In this document: positions 10,300 through 20,924 of the stretch, one piece after another
How the letters are laid out: every line of letters starts with the position of its first letter
Position numbering within the stretch: position 1 is the stretch's first letter
DNA from: Metaphire vulgaris
Taxonomy: Eukaryota; Annelida; Clitellata; Crassiclitellata; Megascolecidae
Assembly: GCA_018105865.1 (NCBI GenBank)
Contig: CM030847.1
Span: 12,070,886 to 12,134,885 of the forward strand
Reading direction: 5' to 3'
Length of the DNA: 64,000 bases
Made by a program: the position numbers and the translations under genes
Notes under the pieces: model-generated
Database searches by the model: none
Seen by the model: the letters and a program-made list of their open reading frames with translations, nothing else
Told to the model about the DNA's origin: nothing

Positions 10300-10660
10300 G
10301 ATAGTGCACTATGCACCCATGCACCCTATGCACCCGTAGGAAGAGTGCACCCTAAGGTTAAGGAAGCACCCTTGAGATATAGGTGCACCTTTGGAAGAAG
10401 TGCATTGCGAGAGGTGCATTGCGAAGGTGCATTGAGAGAGGTGCAGTACGAAGGTGCAGTGCAAAAGGTGCATTGCGAGAGGTGCGGTGCAAGGCACTGA
10501 GAGTAAGGCGGTGCGGTAGAGGCACTGAGCGTAGGGCGGTGCTGCGAGGCACTAAGCGTAGGGAGAGGTAAGGTGCACGGAGAGAGGTAAGGTGCACGGT
10601 GAGAGGCAAAGTGCACGGAGTGAGGTGAGGTGCGCAGGTAGAGAGGTGAGGCGCACGGAG
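10300..10660. repeat. GTGCA/GAGAGGTGC minisatellite
   Basis: Irregular repeats of GAGAGGTGCATTGCGAAG and related words, degrading rightward into GAGAGGTAAGGTGCACG. The open frames over this block on both strands are a product of the repeat. Confidence 0.75.
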
Positions 10661-10767
10661 CCAGATAGGTAGAGGTGAAAGGACGCTTTAAGGAAGGGAT
10701 TGAGCGTGGAACGTCGGAAGAAAGTGCAGAGTAGTGCGCGTAGCGACAGGTGGTAGTAAGAGAGCCT

Positions 10768-10803
10768 GAGATCTTAGCCAAAAAGCTAAGACGAACGACC
10801 ACG
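10768..10803 (-). ncRNA. U2 snRNA 5'-end-like segment (possible SINE head)
   Basis: Read on minus, TTCGTCTTAGCTTTTTGGCTAAGATC resembles the first 28 bases of metazoan U2 snRNA, which has CCTTTTGGCTAAGATC. The stem-loop CTTAGC-TTTTTG-GCTAAG is preserved. Nothing downstream matches the U2 branch-point-pairing region, so this is not a working U2 gene. It could be a U2-derived retrosequence or a chance hairpin. Confidence 0.3.
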
Positions 10804-10824
10804 TGCCTTAGAGTGAGTCATAAC

Positions 10825-10903
10825 CCCGTGTGCACTGGGGGGGGGGGGCAGGCACTCAATAGTGGCACGGACCCCCCGGACCCCCTGTGGCGCCGCCACT
10901 GAT
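10825..10903. mobile_element. Fragment of a CAGTGGCGG-type MITE
   Basis: Ends GGCGCCGCCACTG, the right end of the CAGTGGCGG family, with GCAGGCACTCAATAGTGGCA matching inside 7785-7969. The left end is lost in a G-run. Confidence 0.5.
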
Positions 10904-10989
10904 TAAGATGCTATTGTTCGACATTTGTGTTTGAAAAATATCAAGTGGACAGTATATTGGATGACATCAATCGTGTTTTCAATAAGGCA

Positions 10990-11455
10990 TAGGGGCTTTC
11001 CATTAATTACTTCAACAATTTCTGGGCAATTTTTTACCCCATCCCAGGGATGTTTTTACACCCTCCTAACACCCCCAACACCACCACCTTAATTTGAGGT
11101 CGGCACTTCCCAAAATTTGGTAATGTGACAATGGTATGTATACAAAATGGATACTAATTAGCTCTGATGAACAACCTCCCTCCCAATGGAGGACATCCCC
11201 TTCCCCAAACTTTTATTGTCGGATGACTTTTTTTGTCAGCCTTTTTCAGGGAAGAGACTTAAAAATTCCGACCCCCCCCCCGATTTTCCCGACACCCCAA
11301 AATCAAAACCCTAGAAATAACACTGCCCCTCCCTTTGTTATCAACTGTCAACTTTCAGTTACACCCCACCCCAATAATTATGTCTCAACCTCCCCCCCCC
11401 CCCGTAAGATGAATGACAGGTCCCAATAACAAAGTTATTATTTATAAAAAATTAA
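10990..11455 (+). mobile_element. Diverged or interrupted GGGGCTGT-type MITE
   Basis: Begins AGGGGCTTTCCATTAATTAC. CAACTGTCAACTTTCAGTTA and GACAGGTCCCAATAACAA at 11340-11440 match the family's interior. The middle (about 11060-11330) contains unrelated C-rich DNA including TTTTTTTGTCAGCCTTTTTC. No right end is seen. Confidence 0.5.
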
Positions 11456-11674
11456 AAAGGGAATGATATAACTCTGACTTAATACTTCTGTATTCGTCCG
11501 ATTCAACCACAACGGCCGCTAAGGCTCTAACAATGGAGGTGCCTAGTGCCTACGCGCTACTGGCTTCACGCAGCCTGGTTAGAAATGACGCAATGCCGTC
11601 TCCTCTAATAAGTAATAATAACTCCATGGTTTGATCAGTGTATTATATAGGGTTACTTAGCATGATTTTGATTT

Positions 11675-11800
11675 TAAGTGGCTTAGAAGGCATTACTGCC
11701 TGTGTGAAGGCCACTAGGGGCACTAACGGGGGCTTGAACCCGCTCCGTCAGCCTGACGCTCCAGCACGTAACCCACTCAGCCATCTTCCGCCCCCAAAGC
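11675..11800 (-). mobile_element. tRNA-derived SINE
   Basis: On minus, TGGCTGAGTGG (11783-11773) fits an RNA polymerase III A box and GGTTCAAGCCC (11740-11730) a B box, about 33 bases apart, in a tRNA-like head. The downstream words GTGGCCTTCACACAGGCAGT and CCTTCTAAGCCACTT recur at 15950-16010, so this is a family and not a tRNA gene. Confidence 0.65.
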
Positions 11801-11945
11801 GTTAGCTTTGTTTTCAGTGATATTTGTTTGTCATTCCACATATTCTGAAGCTTTCCAAATCCTGCATTTGTTAGTCCAATTCTTCTTATTATGTCTTCTT
11901 CGCTTAGTCCATCTTTTGTCAGTACCGATCCTAGGTACCGGTATA

Positions 11946-12409
11946 CAGTGGCGGCTCCACCGGGGGGGGCGTGCCCTCTATTGAGTGCCTGGCCCCCAGT
12001 GGCCCCCAGTTGGGACCCTATACTTAATGCTACACACATTAAACAACAAATGGTTGCCCCCCACCACAGTGGCGTAACGTGGGGGCAGGGGCACTTTGTT
12101 GACAGCCCCCCGGGCCCCGGGCGGGGGGGGCCCCGAAGAGGGGTCTAAGCTAGGGTTAGGTTAGGGTTAACCCTAGCTTAACACCCTAACCCTAGAAATG
12201 ATGTGCTGGTGACCTTTTTTTTGCTCGTCAGGATAAAAAAGGAGGTGATAACGTTTTTTTTGCTCGTCAGCTCGAAACTCTAGGGCCCCCATGGCAAAGA
12301 TGCCCCCGGGCCCCCAAAAGTCACGCTACGCCACTGCCCCCCCCCCCATGATTAGAAGTTGCCACCCCAACGGCCCCTCCCCACTTGCCGAATCCTAGAG
12401 CCGCCACTG
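11946..12409. mobile_element. CAGTGGCGGCTCC-type MITE with exact 8-bp duplication
   Basis: Terminal repeats are CAGTGGCGGCTCCACC and, inverted, CAGTGGCGGCTCTAGG. Flanked by CCGGTATA on both sides (11938-11945, 12410-12417). Inserted into an RTE LINE and itself interrupted by the element at 12067-12336. Without the inner insertion it would be 194 bp, close to the 185-bp copy at 7785-7969. Confidence 0.85.
12067..12336. mobile_element. CAGTGGCGTA-type MITE nested in another MITE
   Basis: Left end CAGTGGCGTAACGTG and inverted right end CAGTGGCGTAGCGTGAC. It sits inside the outer element in a C-rich site; flanks CCCCACCA and CCCCCCCC are only loosely similar. It contains two TTTTTTGCTCGTCAG motifs and telomere-like TAGGGTTAGGTTAGGGTTAA near 12151. 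Confidence 0.75.
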
Positions 12410-12629
12410 CCGGTATACGAGTTTTGGTACTTGGTCTTTAGTTTTAGGTTAACTTCCTCCTTCTTAATTGTTCCCTGTGACCATTGCTTTAGTTTTCTGT
12501 GTATTTATTTTTAGTCCCACTTCTTCTCCGGCCTTGCTTTCATTGGTCTCCCAAAAAGTGTGCTATCCGTAGTATCCGAATTCCGGGAAGCTGAGGTTGA
12601 CGGGTGAACGTTGTATAGCTTTATACATA

Positions 12630-12923
12630 GGGTTGTCAACTTGTCAGATCTCCGGTATTTTACGGGAGCTCCCGTATTTTAGACCCAGTCTCCCGCCTCC
12701 TTATAACTTGTTTGTAATATTGATTCACTACATGCAGATGATGCAGTGCATTGAACACTGAACAGTGAGTGTTGTTTATCGCTTTTTTCCTAGTCTATAG
12801 TCTATGGTACTGTAGTGTAGCATAGCTCTAGCCATAATAATTCACAATGAACTGGACCGTGGAGTGGGCGCATTGATCGCGGAAACAATCTCCCGTATTT
12901 CGCCTTCGGATATCTGGCAACCC
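12630..12923. mobile_element. GGGTTGCCAGAT-type MITE with TA flanks
   Basis: Left end GGGTTGTCAACTTGTCAGAT and inverted right end GGGTTGCCAGATATCCG, flanked by TA on both sides (12628-12629, 12924-12925). CTCCCGTATTT recurs internally near both ends. The TA flank suggests a Tc1/mariner-like origin, with imperfect ends. Confidence 0.5.
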
Positions 12924-13299
12924 TATCTATACACCTCGGTGGACCGGTCTAAAATGACAGGATGTCCCTCTCGACAGTCGCTAGACTGGAGTGTTGGGCT
13001 CATGTTGGCATACTGGGATACTCATCCACTGGTTGGGTGTAGCACTGCAGTGAAATGAACGGGTGAGGATTGGCACCAAACTGTGGGTTAAACAGTGTTG
13101 GGAAGGACACGGGAAACCACACCATTACACAAACCATGGCATGGAAACTCAGACCACAGAAACTGAATGAGGACAAAGCAAGAAATTACATGTCAGCTCG
13201 GTCGTCGCCCGGATCAACAAGGACCGCGATTCGTGTTGGACAACCAGGACATGAACGAGAAGTTAGCTACTGGGAAAAGACAAAGACAGAAACTGCAAT

Positions 13300-13375
13300 T
13301 TCTGGATATCAAAAAAGACATTTATATAGGAACATAGATGTAAGAACTCTGAACAAAACAGGACAATTAGATTAA
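13300..13375 (+). mobile_element. LINE endonuclease N-terminal scrap
   Basis: The frame ends RNIDVRTLNKTGQLD, resembling the WNVRTLN start of APE-type LINE endonucleases, then hits a stop. The preceding 230 bases (from 13070) are open but otherwise unrecognised and may be the same LINE's 5' region. Confidence 0.4.
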
Positions 13376-13439
13376 GATCACTTACCGGGTATATAATAAC
13401 TTAGATGCAACTAATTGCTTTTAAATAGGATTTTGCCTA

Positions 13440-13838
13440 GGGGCTATCCATTAATTATGTCAACAATTTTTGGGTAATTTTTGACCCTCTCCCCCTTGTC
13501 AACTTTCAATTACCCCTCCCTATAATTACGTCAAAAACTTTTGACCCCCCCCCCCAAGATCAATGACAGGTCCTAATAACAAGGTTATTATTTTTGCGGT
13601 GATGACCATTTTTTCCCTGCTTTGCTCATAGAGTGTCAAACTGTGATGGTGATGACCTTTTTTGCCATGCTTTTTTCCATTGTAATAAGTAGTATTCCAT
13701 GAAATTTCCTATTTTTTAATATTTGTAAAAAGTGAAATTGTTGACGTCAACTTCTCTTGACCCCCTCCCCTGTCAACAACTGTCAAACTTTTTCAAACCC
13801 CTCCCCCTAAATTGTTGACGTAATTAATGCACAGCCCC
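13440..13838. mobile_element. Complete GGGGCTGTCCATTAATTA-type MITE
   Basis: Left GGGGCTATCCATTAATTATG and inverted right GGGGCTGTGCATTAATTACG give about 30-bp terminal repeats over 399 bp. Flanked by CTA (13437-13439) and TTA (13839-13841), compatible with the 3-bp target of PIF/Harbinger elements. The other full copy at 48293-48704 has TTA on both sides. Confidence 0.75.
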
Positions 13839-13841
13839 TTA

Positions 13842-15480
13842 TTATTTGGTATATTATTACCGTATATTACATGTTAAATTTTTGTTGAATTTTGTATAAC
13901 ATTTTGTCCATTTTAAATAGTTTTAGACATTAATGTCAATGCTGTAGTAGGCTATTGACCTGTAATTTTTAACTGACTGTTGAACACGTTGTTGTGGTAA
14001 ATCACTTTTTAAAGTTATAACAGTAATACAACAAAGTATAAGAGCATTTACTAAAAACTAACCAAATCAAATTATGAAAAGTCTCATACAAATTTGTCAC
14101 CCATAAAATAACATTAAAATTAGATTTTAATTAATTACTTATAAAATTCTTGTAGCAGAGAAATTAAAAGGGTACTGCTGGTATATCAATATAATGTCAT
14201 TAGGCAAAATACCTTATGATTTAAAAATGTAATAATCTACTGAAGCAAGCCTTTCTTCAAGCCTTTCGAAAGAAATATTGGATCTCTTATTTTCAACTTC
14301 ACAAAATATTTATCTTATATTTCCTATATTCAATTCATAATAACTTTAGTTGAATAGGGTTGGATCAGCGATTTTCTATTAAATAACTAAATATGGAATA
14401 TTACTAGACTACAATAATTACAGCAATGAGTAGAAAAAAACTAGAAACTATTTGTCTAAAAGTCTAAACTGAAACAAGTTCATAAACTCACCAAATAAAA
14501 TAATACTACAAATTAATCAATAAAATGTCAACAAAATGTCAATAAAATGTCAATAAAATGAAAGCATCTTATGAGAATGTGGAAGGCAACAGTTGAGTAA
14601 ATAATGAATGTTGATCAGAAATGAGGAACCTAAAGAAAATATACAATTTAATTAAAAGCATTTATAATTTTATATGTTAAATACATTTTGCAATTAAACA
14701 ATTTTTATTATCATTATAATATCCTTAAATAAGAGTCTTAATATAAAGAATTGTTATATTAGTCTAAAATCTTTAAAGCCCTAAATTATATTGCATGAGA
14801 AACAACATATAAGTGTAAGCTGGGTCCATGTATTTGACTGTAAGAGCTGAAAAAACACTGGATGTCAGAGAAAGAAAACATTCAACAGACTTATACATCA
14901 AGGTATGGTGGGATCAATCAAATTGCTGGACGTTAGAAACCTCTAAAGATTTAAATTTCAACAGGTTTCCAGAAACAGCTATAGCATAGTAATGAACTAG
15001 AAAATATATATTGAAATTTTTCATGAGATTAGGTGAATAGTCTAAAAATATATTGGTCTTAATGCCAACATAGGCAATTGAGCAATAAATATTCAAACAG
15101 TGAAATACAACAAGTAGTTAACTAATAATCTCACCTGTAATATGCATAATAATCATAACTGAATTGAAATATTCTACAATTTCACAGTTTAGATTAAAGA
15201 AATCGATATGCCGGTACATGCAGAAGTGAAGAATTTAGATTTGTGGTAGACTTTGAAAGGAAGGTTGCAGGGTTAAAGCAGGGTTCAAAGGTGAACTGAA
15301 ATCCCAGTGGATTGATACTGGATGGAGTTAAGAGGGATATGGACTTGAAAGGAAATATTATTAATGGGCTGGAGTAGGGTTAGGTGGGATTGAAGGGTTT
15401 GTGTAAAAAGGAATTCGATTCTTTATTTTCAATTGTTGTCCAGATAAGTTACATTGGAAAACAGAGATTTAAAATTGATC
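13842..15480. other. AT-rich intergenic stretch, nothing recognised
   Basis: Very AT-rich with short frames only. No LINE, MITE end, tRNA or conserved coding motif seen. A small direct repeat, AAAATGTCAATAAAATGTCA, lies near 14525-14560. Confidence 0.5.
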
Positions 15481-15894
15481 ATCATCATTGTCATCATCAT
15501 CATCAGCAAGTAGCCGTCAGGGGCTGTAGTTTTGCCTTCTGTCTATGTCCTCAAAGTATGGTGCTTTGTCATAAAGTAGGTGGAATGTTTGAGTCCTGGC
15601 ATAGCTGGTTTATCCGCTGGTTCCCTGGCCGACCATGAAGACGTCTCCAAAAGTGGTTAGGACAATGGCCAGATGACAGGTTGATGTGGCACTGGAGTAC
15701 CCAATGGGTATCATACCATACAAAGCAGGGGCATAGCCAGGAATTTGATTTGGAGGTATAATGTGATAGGGTGGGTATAAATCTTAAAAAACTTTGAAAA
15801 TCTTAAAAACATTAAAATTTTTAAATTAGTCTGATTTTGGGGGTATATATACCGATATACCCCCTGTCACTATGCCTCTGATACAAAGGGCAGA

Positions 15895-16020
15895 ATATGG
15901 AAGAGTGGGTTATGCACTGGAGCTTTAGGGTGACAGAGTGAGGTTCAAGCCCCATTAGCACCAATAGTGGCTTTCACACAGGTGGTAATGCCTCCTAAGC
16001 CACTTCAAATCATGTGCTAG
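15895..16020 (+). mobile_element. tRNA-derived SINE, second copy
   Basis: GTGGGTTATGCACTGG followed by the B box AGGTTCAAGCCCC (15941-15953) and CCTCCTAAGCCACTTCAAAT, collinear with the minus-strand copy at 11675-11800. Confidence 0.65.
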
Positions 16021-16079
16021 ATGATACGAAGGGCAAGGATGTACAGATTATAAGATAAAATGCGAAAGTGGCAATGGTT

Positions 16080-16225
16080 CTAGGATAAAATGGGTCAATG
16101 GTAATAGTTCATGTCCCATGATAGAAAGGTCACAGGTTCAAATCTGACCCCAGTCTTTGTGAAACAACCACAAACAATTTCTTGACCACTTAATTGTCTA
16201 TAGTGATCTATCTAAACAAAGACAG
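16080..16225 (+). mobile_element. SINE-like sequence with a B box
   Basis: AGGTTCAAATCTGACCCCAG is a good pol III B box followed by a SINE-like body. The A box is weak. It may be a diverged member of the family at 19862-20005. Confidence 0.35.
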
Positions 16226-16229
16226 TAGC

Positions 16230-17180
16230 AAATTATCAGCAATACTTTTAACTTAATCTTGAGATATCAAATAGAAAGCCTTTTAGAGCTTTGTGACAAA
16301 CAAGAACTAAGACGACAATAAGAAACAAGCTCTTTTAAGGTATTTTATTTTATTGTTCATTTTAAAATGCCATCACAAGAAAAACAAGTAATCACTGAAC
16401 TTTTGTGAATCCAATAACTTCAATACCTAATGGCTCAAAGGCCATACAATGAGCCTTCATTTATCATTTAACAACAAATAATATAAGTATAAAATGGTTT
16501 TACTTACATATATGTCAAAAGAAGTGTTTAAGAATTTCCTTGTGGTAGCCTCCAAAGCTATTCAACATACATATTAAAATTTGTAAATATCTTGCAAAAT
16601 AACTTGCAGTAATAAACCGTGCAAATTAATTTAGATCTGAACCATCCTAAATGTATATTTCAGCTGTAGCTTGCAGTGGTTCACTAGTACTTCTTCAAGT
16701 TTTTCACCGCTTTCCAAAATCCCCAACTGTTCTTTCCTTTAAACCTGCCACCCTTACTGAAGTTCACCAGCTAATTTTTGCATAACCATTTAGTCAATAC
16801 ACCCTTGATGTCCTACCAAATCACATTCTCAAGGATTGTTTCAATGTCTTTGCCCAATAATAACATGTTTTACGAATCTTTCATTGCTTTAAAGATGTTT
16901 TCCTTATTTATTTGTCAATGCAGTTGTTCACCAACTACAGTAAAATCTAGAGTATAGTGCACACCGGAGTATAATGCGCACGGCTTTCTGGAGTGCAGAT
17001 CAAAAGGTAAAATGATTTTCATGAATATAATGTCATCATCAGAATATAATGTGCACTCTTAAATCTCCAAACTCAATAACTTGATTACCAGTAAGCTTAC
17101 CCGGTATTTATTTCTGAAAGAACTGTGAATGTTGCAATTGACAAGAGATTCATTAGTAGAAGTTCCAGAGCCTATGTTTA
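16230..17180. other. AT-rich intergenic stretch
   Basis: No gene recognised. At 16950-17055 the near-repeats GTATAGTGCACACCGGAGT, GTATAATGCGCACGG and ATATAATGTGCAC hint at a degraded element. Confidence 0.4.
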
Positions 17181-17188
17181 CTATAATG

Positions 17189-18396
17189 CAGGGGTGCACA
17201 ACCTTTTTAGGCCGAGGGCCAAATTTAACATTCCTAGAGTACTCGCGGGCCAGAATTTCGAAAATGCATGTTTTATATAAAATATATTGTATATAACCAT
17301 AATATTTATATAAATCAGCAAATCAAGCAAAATTAACTTTAATACATGCTAGAATGAACTACCGGTAATGCTTCATAAAACACCAGTTTTTTACTTACTA
17401 CCTTCTATAGCACAAACAGTAATTCCTCAGTCTGCACAATCTAATTCTGCCGCACATAAACTAAGAGCTGTGCAGTATCAGTGTTATCTGTGCTCTCATC
17501 CAAAGCTACTGAAAAATATGTGCACCTAGCTAATCTGCCAATCAACTGCTCAGTAAACGTCTGTTGCAAGGTCCTCAACTCGGGGTTGAATTGTCATTCT
17601 TGACAATGGAACTTTACTGAAAAGGCTGGCGTTTTCTGGGCAAATTTCAGTGCAGTTGCTTAGGAGACAATCTCTAACAAAATCTCCATCTGCGAAAGGC
17701 CGTGATGACCTTGCAATTAGCTGGGCCACTTTGCAGCTGCATGGCCCTTGTAAAACACTTTGATTCTTGCGACTTCCTTGTGAAAAAACTCTGTTCGGTT
17801 GACAGAGTCTTCTTTAACAGTTCAATTTTCTGTTCCCACAACTCACCTTGCAGTTCATCATAAGCAGCATAAGCAACATAAGAATGTTTCGTTTCGTGGT
17901 GTCGTCGGCAGTTATACTCTTTCGTATTAAACGCTAAGTGATTCACGGCAAATTAAACACACTGATTTGCCATTAAACGTGTCCATAAAATACAGGCGTG
18001 TCCATTCCTCACTGAAATGTCGCTGTTCTGCATCAGTCTTACGTTTTTTAGTTTCGAATTTAGACACTGTATTCTAGACTTACTGCAGTGACAATTTAAA
18101 CGTATGAAGCACGTTATCGAAGTAGTTTATTATCGCCGGTCTCTGTGTCACGTTGTTATAGGTCGCACATTTGTAAGTAGCCCAACATATATCAATAGTT
18201 CAGTCAGCAGATACCTAATTTCTATACCAAAATTACTGTTCTCGGGCCAGTTTTCTGTTATTCGAAATTGCACCGCGGGCCGGACAGAACCCTGTGGCGG
18301 GCCGGTTTTCTGTGTTGCTCGAAATTGTCCCGCGGGCCAGAAAAAACCCTTCGGCGGGCCGGATTTGGCCCGCGGGCCAGTGGTTGTGCACCCCTG
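17189..18396 (-). mobile_element. Broken GTF2IRD2-like hAT transposon with exact 8-bp duplication
   Basis: Ends are CAGGGGTGCACAACC with a perfect 15-bp inverse, and CTATAATG flanks both sides (17181-17188, 18397-18404). The minus strand carries the transposase N-terminal half: YNCRRHHETKHSYVAY (BED-finger histidine part), LSTEQSFFTRKSQESKC and, after stops, FSVALDESTDNTDTAQLLVY, the conserved hAT core. These match the GTF2IRD2/Charlie8-type family, as does the element at 3022-4324. In-frame stops and loss of the C-terminal half make it inactive. Subterminal CGGGCCGG and CGCGGGCC words are repeated on both sides. Confidence 0.88.
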
Positions 18397-18549
18397 CTAT
18401 AATGAATGGGGGAACCCTATTATTATATTAAGCAGAGATTCTACTGTTAGACTGTCATTAATTATAGGCAGAGTCCGTCTGCATGGACACCTGGCTTTGT
18501 TTAACTGAGCTAGTGGCCAGCAAATTGTCTCTCTCTATTTCTCTCCCTC

Positions 18550-18768
18550 TGTATGACAACAGATGCTATGTATCAAAAATAGACTAGATCCATACCTGTT
18601 TGGCTTGGCCTATCCTCCTTAGATTGTTCCCCCACTGATCTGACTGACCTTTCCAGCTTGACCTACTCTGATTCAGATTGGATTTGGTGCACCATTTATT
18701 GATATCCTAGTCATTATGATAGTGGCACCATAGAAGTTGATTGATTGATTGATTGATTGAGTACAGGT
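18550..18768 (+). mobile_element. LINE 3' end with (TTGA)n tail
   Basis: Shares CTGTTTGGCTTGGCCTA, CCCCACTGATCTG and GTGGCACCATAGAAGTTGA with 42150-42304; both end in TTGATTGATTGATTGA. This looks like the 3' region of an L2-like LINE. Confidence 0.6.
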
Positions 18769-18884
18769 CATAATTACTTATGTTTATTCAAATTATGAAA
18801 AATTAGTAAGTCCACACAAAAGGCTCAAATAGACTAACACATAGTAATCACATTTTCCTCCATATAGAAGCTGAACATAAAAAT

Positions 18885-19390
18885 TAGGGCTGGTAATGAT
18901 TAAATTTTTTTTGTTCGATTAATCGGAAAAAAATTTTAATCGATTAATCGATTAATCTCGATTAATTAGGATTAGTCCTAACCCTACCTCCCACCAGAAG
19001 TCTCTGTTGTTTAATAAAAATAATAATGGCGTACACATTTTGGGGTAATACCTGACCACCAATGACTCCATATTCAATATACAGTAATACAAATTAAATC
19101 AGTAGTGAAATGGATAATAGTTAGTTGCAACAGTCCATGACTTAACTTCGCAACTAACACAAATACGTAACTAACACAAACACGTTGTAAAAACAAACTG
19201 TAGTGCCTAAGTAAGTTATCTTTATAAAGTTTCTATTTGAAAATGTCCAATAAAATGTAGAGTTAATGTAGTTATAAAACTTCAACAGTTATTAAATTTT
19301 AATCGAAAATTTAATCGATTAAAGAAAATTTAATCGATTAAAAATTTTAACTATTAATCGGTAGATTAATAGTTAATTTGCGCAGCCCTA
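18885..19390. mobile_element. hAT MITE with ATCGATTAATCG arrays, exact 8-bp duplication
   Basis: Starts TAGGGCTGGTAATGATTAAA and ends with the inverse TAGGGCTGCGCAAATTAACT. ATAAAAAT flanks both sides (18877-18884, 19391-19398). Both subterminal regions hold multiple ATTAATCGATTAATCG words, which are palindromic and probably transposase-binding sites. 506 bp, non-coding. Confidence 0.85.
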
Positions 19391-19861
19391 ATAAAAATTG
19401 CAAAGTTATTATAAATATTTCAAATCATTCTCTTCATTTGATTCAATTTCAAAACATTCCACCACATCATAGTAAAAATTTCACAAATAATTGTTTGATA
19501 AAAATACCAATTTTGATTATATTAGTTAAATTCTTATGTAATCCATTTATATCTAGAAATTTGACTATAAGCATTTCCTCTAAACACAGCTTACAAGTCG
19601 TCCTGGGCTCCTTAACGGTCGAAGGCCACGATGTAGCACTGGTGGAATTTCATCTGTTCTGTTTAGTTGAACATCATGAAAATTCTTTAAAGCACTCCAG
19701 TTCTGGAACAAGAATTCATGTAACAAGAAATTATATGTATATTAAAGTATATGTTTATAAATATTATTATGGACACTAATGGTGCCATGAATAGATGATG
19801 ATGAGTTCTATACTCTAAGGCCGGTCAAATTGGTTTTTGCCACTAAGGGATTAGATGAGTG

Positions 19862-20005
19862 AGGTTGTTTCTTATTGTTTTACAGGCAATTAGGAGCGAA
19901 GAACTTGCTCAAGATCACCGCACAGTGATTAGGGTCAGATTTGAACCTGCTACTCTCTGATTGCATTTCAAGAATCTTACCATTACTCCACTGCACCCCA
20001 ATGGA
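19862..20005 (-). mobile_element. tRNA-derived SINE (second family)
   Basis: On minus: GTGCAGTGGAGTAATGGTAA (A-box-like), then AGCAGGTTCAAATCTGACC (B box), then GTGATCTTGAGCAAGTTCTT, a body word seen in many animal SINEs. Flanks not resolved. Confidence 0.6.
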
Positions 20006-20263
20006 TAGCTTGATACAGAGTTTCCCTAACCTTTTGTATCACTACTATGAGCATAATTCACAAATAAGAAAAAAAACGTCAGTGCATTACAAGACACCTA
20101 TTTATACATAATAGGTACTTCAAGTTTTTGCTGATAATTGTTTTGATGCTGATGTAGTTGAATAGCCAAAGTAAAAATGCACACATAGGACATACATGTA
20201 CAATCTAGGCATAATAATACAAACTTTCAACTACAACTATTTTTATATCACCAGTTAGAAGTG

Positions 20264-20760
20264 TTAGCTATTACTAAAAAGGCATAACAAAACTTTCCAC
20301 AATAAAAAAATCAAAAGCCAGTCATAGTCAATTTTAGTGTGCAGATGCTTAGTACCAAGCCAGATAAGTTGAGTTTTGTCAAGGTTCAGTCGAAGTCTAT
20401 TAGAGAACATCCAGTCCCAAAGTGTTAGAATTACATTGTCTACTGACTGAGTGAGCTCAGACTTAGAAGAGTGAGGGCAATGTCTGTAAATTCGAATGTC
20501 ATCAGCATAGAGGTGCACAGTGAAACCAGACGAGCTAATTAAAGGGCAAAGGTCAGCAGTGTAAAGTATGTACAGCAGAGGACCAAGCACCAAACCTTGG
20601 GGAACTCCAAAAGGAACATGAACCAGTTTGAGCCGGAATGCTCCATAACAATCATTTGAGATCAGTTAGAGAAATAGGATGTAAACCACAGAAGGGCTTG
20701 GTCAGAAATCCCTAATGAGAGGCAATTAAGATATAGTTCAAACATTCTATTTTTTAACTT
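20264..20760 (-). mobile_element. CR1/L2-type LINE reverse-transcriptase fragment
   Basis: The minus frame contains [20 protein letters not shown] (RT domain 4) and [10 protein letters not shown] (catalytic YADD), then [15 protein letters not shown]. Upstream sequence to about 20760 continues the RT in shifted frames. No endonuclease or 3' end; dead fragment. Confidence 0.85.
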
Positions 20761-20791
20761 ATTGTTGCAATTTTAAAAATTAAACCAGTCT

Positions 20792-20846
20792 TCAGATTTC
20801 TGGAATGCCGTTCCATCTTGTTCTGGCACAAAATAGCCCTGGATAG
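20792..20846 (+). repeat. Short dispersed repeat shared with 53006-53060
   Basis: TTCAGATTTCTGGAATGCCG and TTGTTCTGGCACAAAATAGCC match the block at 53006-53060 closely, same orientation. Family unknown. Confidence 0.55.
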
Positions 20847-20924
20847 AATCAAGTAATTTTGAGCTTATGGCAGAACCCTTATCTGCATCACAGATGAAAT
20901 ATCAAGTATCAGCCCCAAAATTCA

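Larger units (their letters stand above)
11800..12545 (-). mobile_element. RTE-type LINE fragment, split by a MITE
   Basis: Minus-strand frames read KAGEEVGLKINTQKTKAMVT (right of the MITE) and LGSVLTKDGLSEEDIIRRIG then FGKLQNMWNDKQISLKTKL (left of it). These match the C-terminal part of the RTE-like reverse transcriptase at 25137-25835 almost word for word. The MITE 11946-12409 interrupts it. Several stops; dead. Confidence 0.8.

Noticed and set aside
10326..10802. 158-residue minus frame and overlapping plus frame
   Set aside because: Arises from the GTGCA minisatellite; no domain or start context.
11690..11800. Functional tRNA gene
   Set aside because: A and B boxes are present but the acceptor stem does not close and the unit recurs with a non-tRNA body, so it is a SINE.
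12151..12196. True telomeric DNA
   Set aside because: Only a few imperfect TTAGGG-like units, in a palindromic arrangement inside a MITE.
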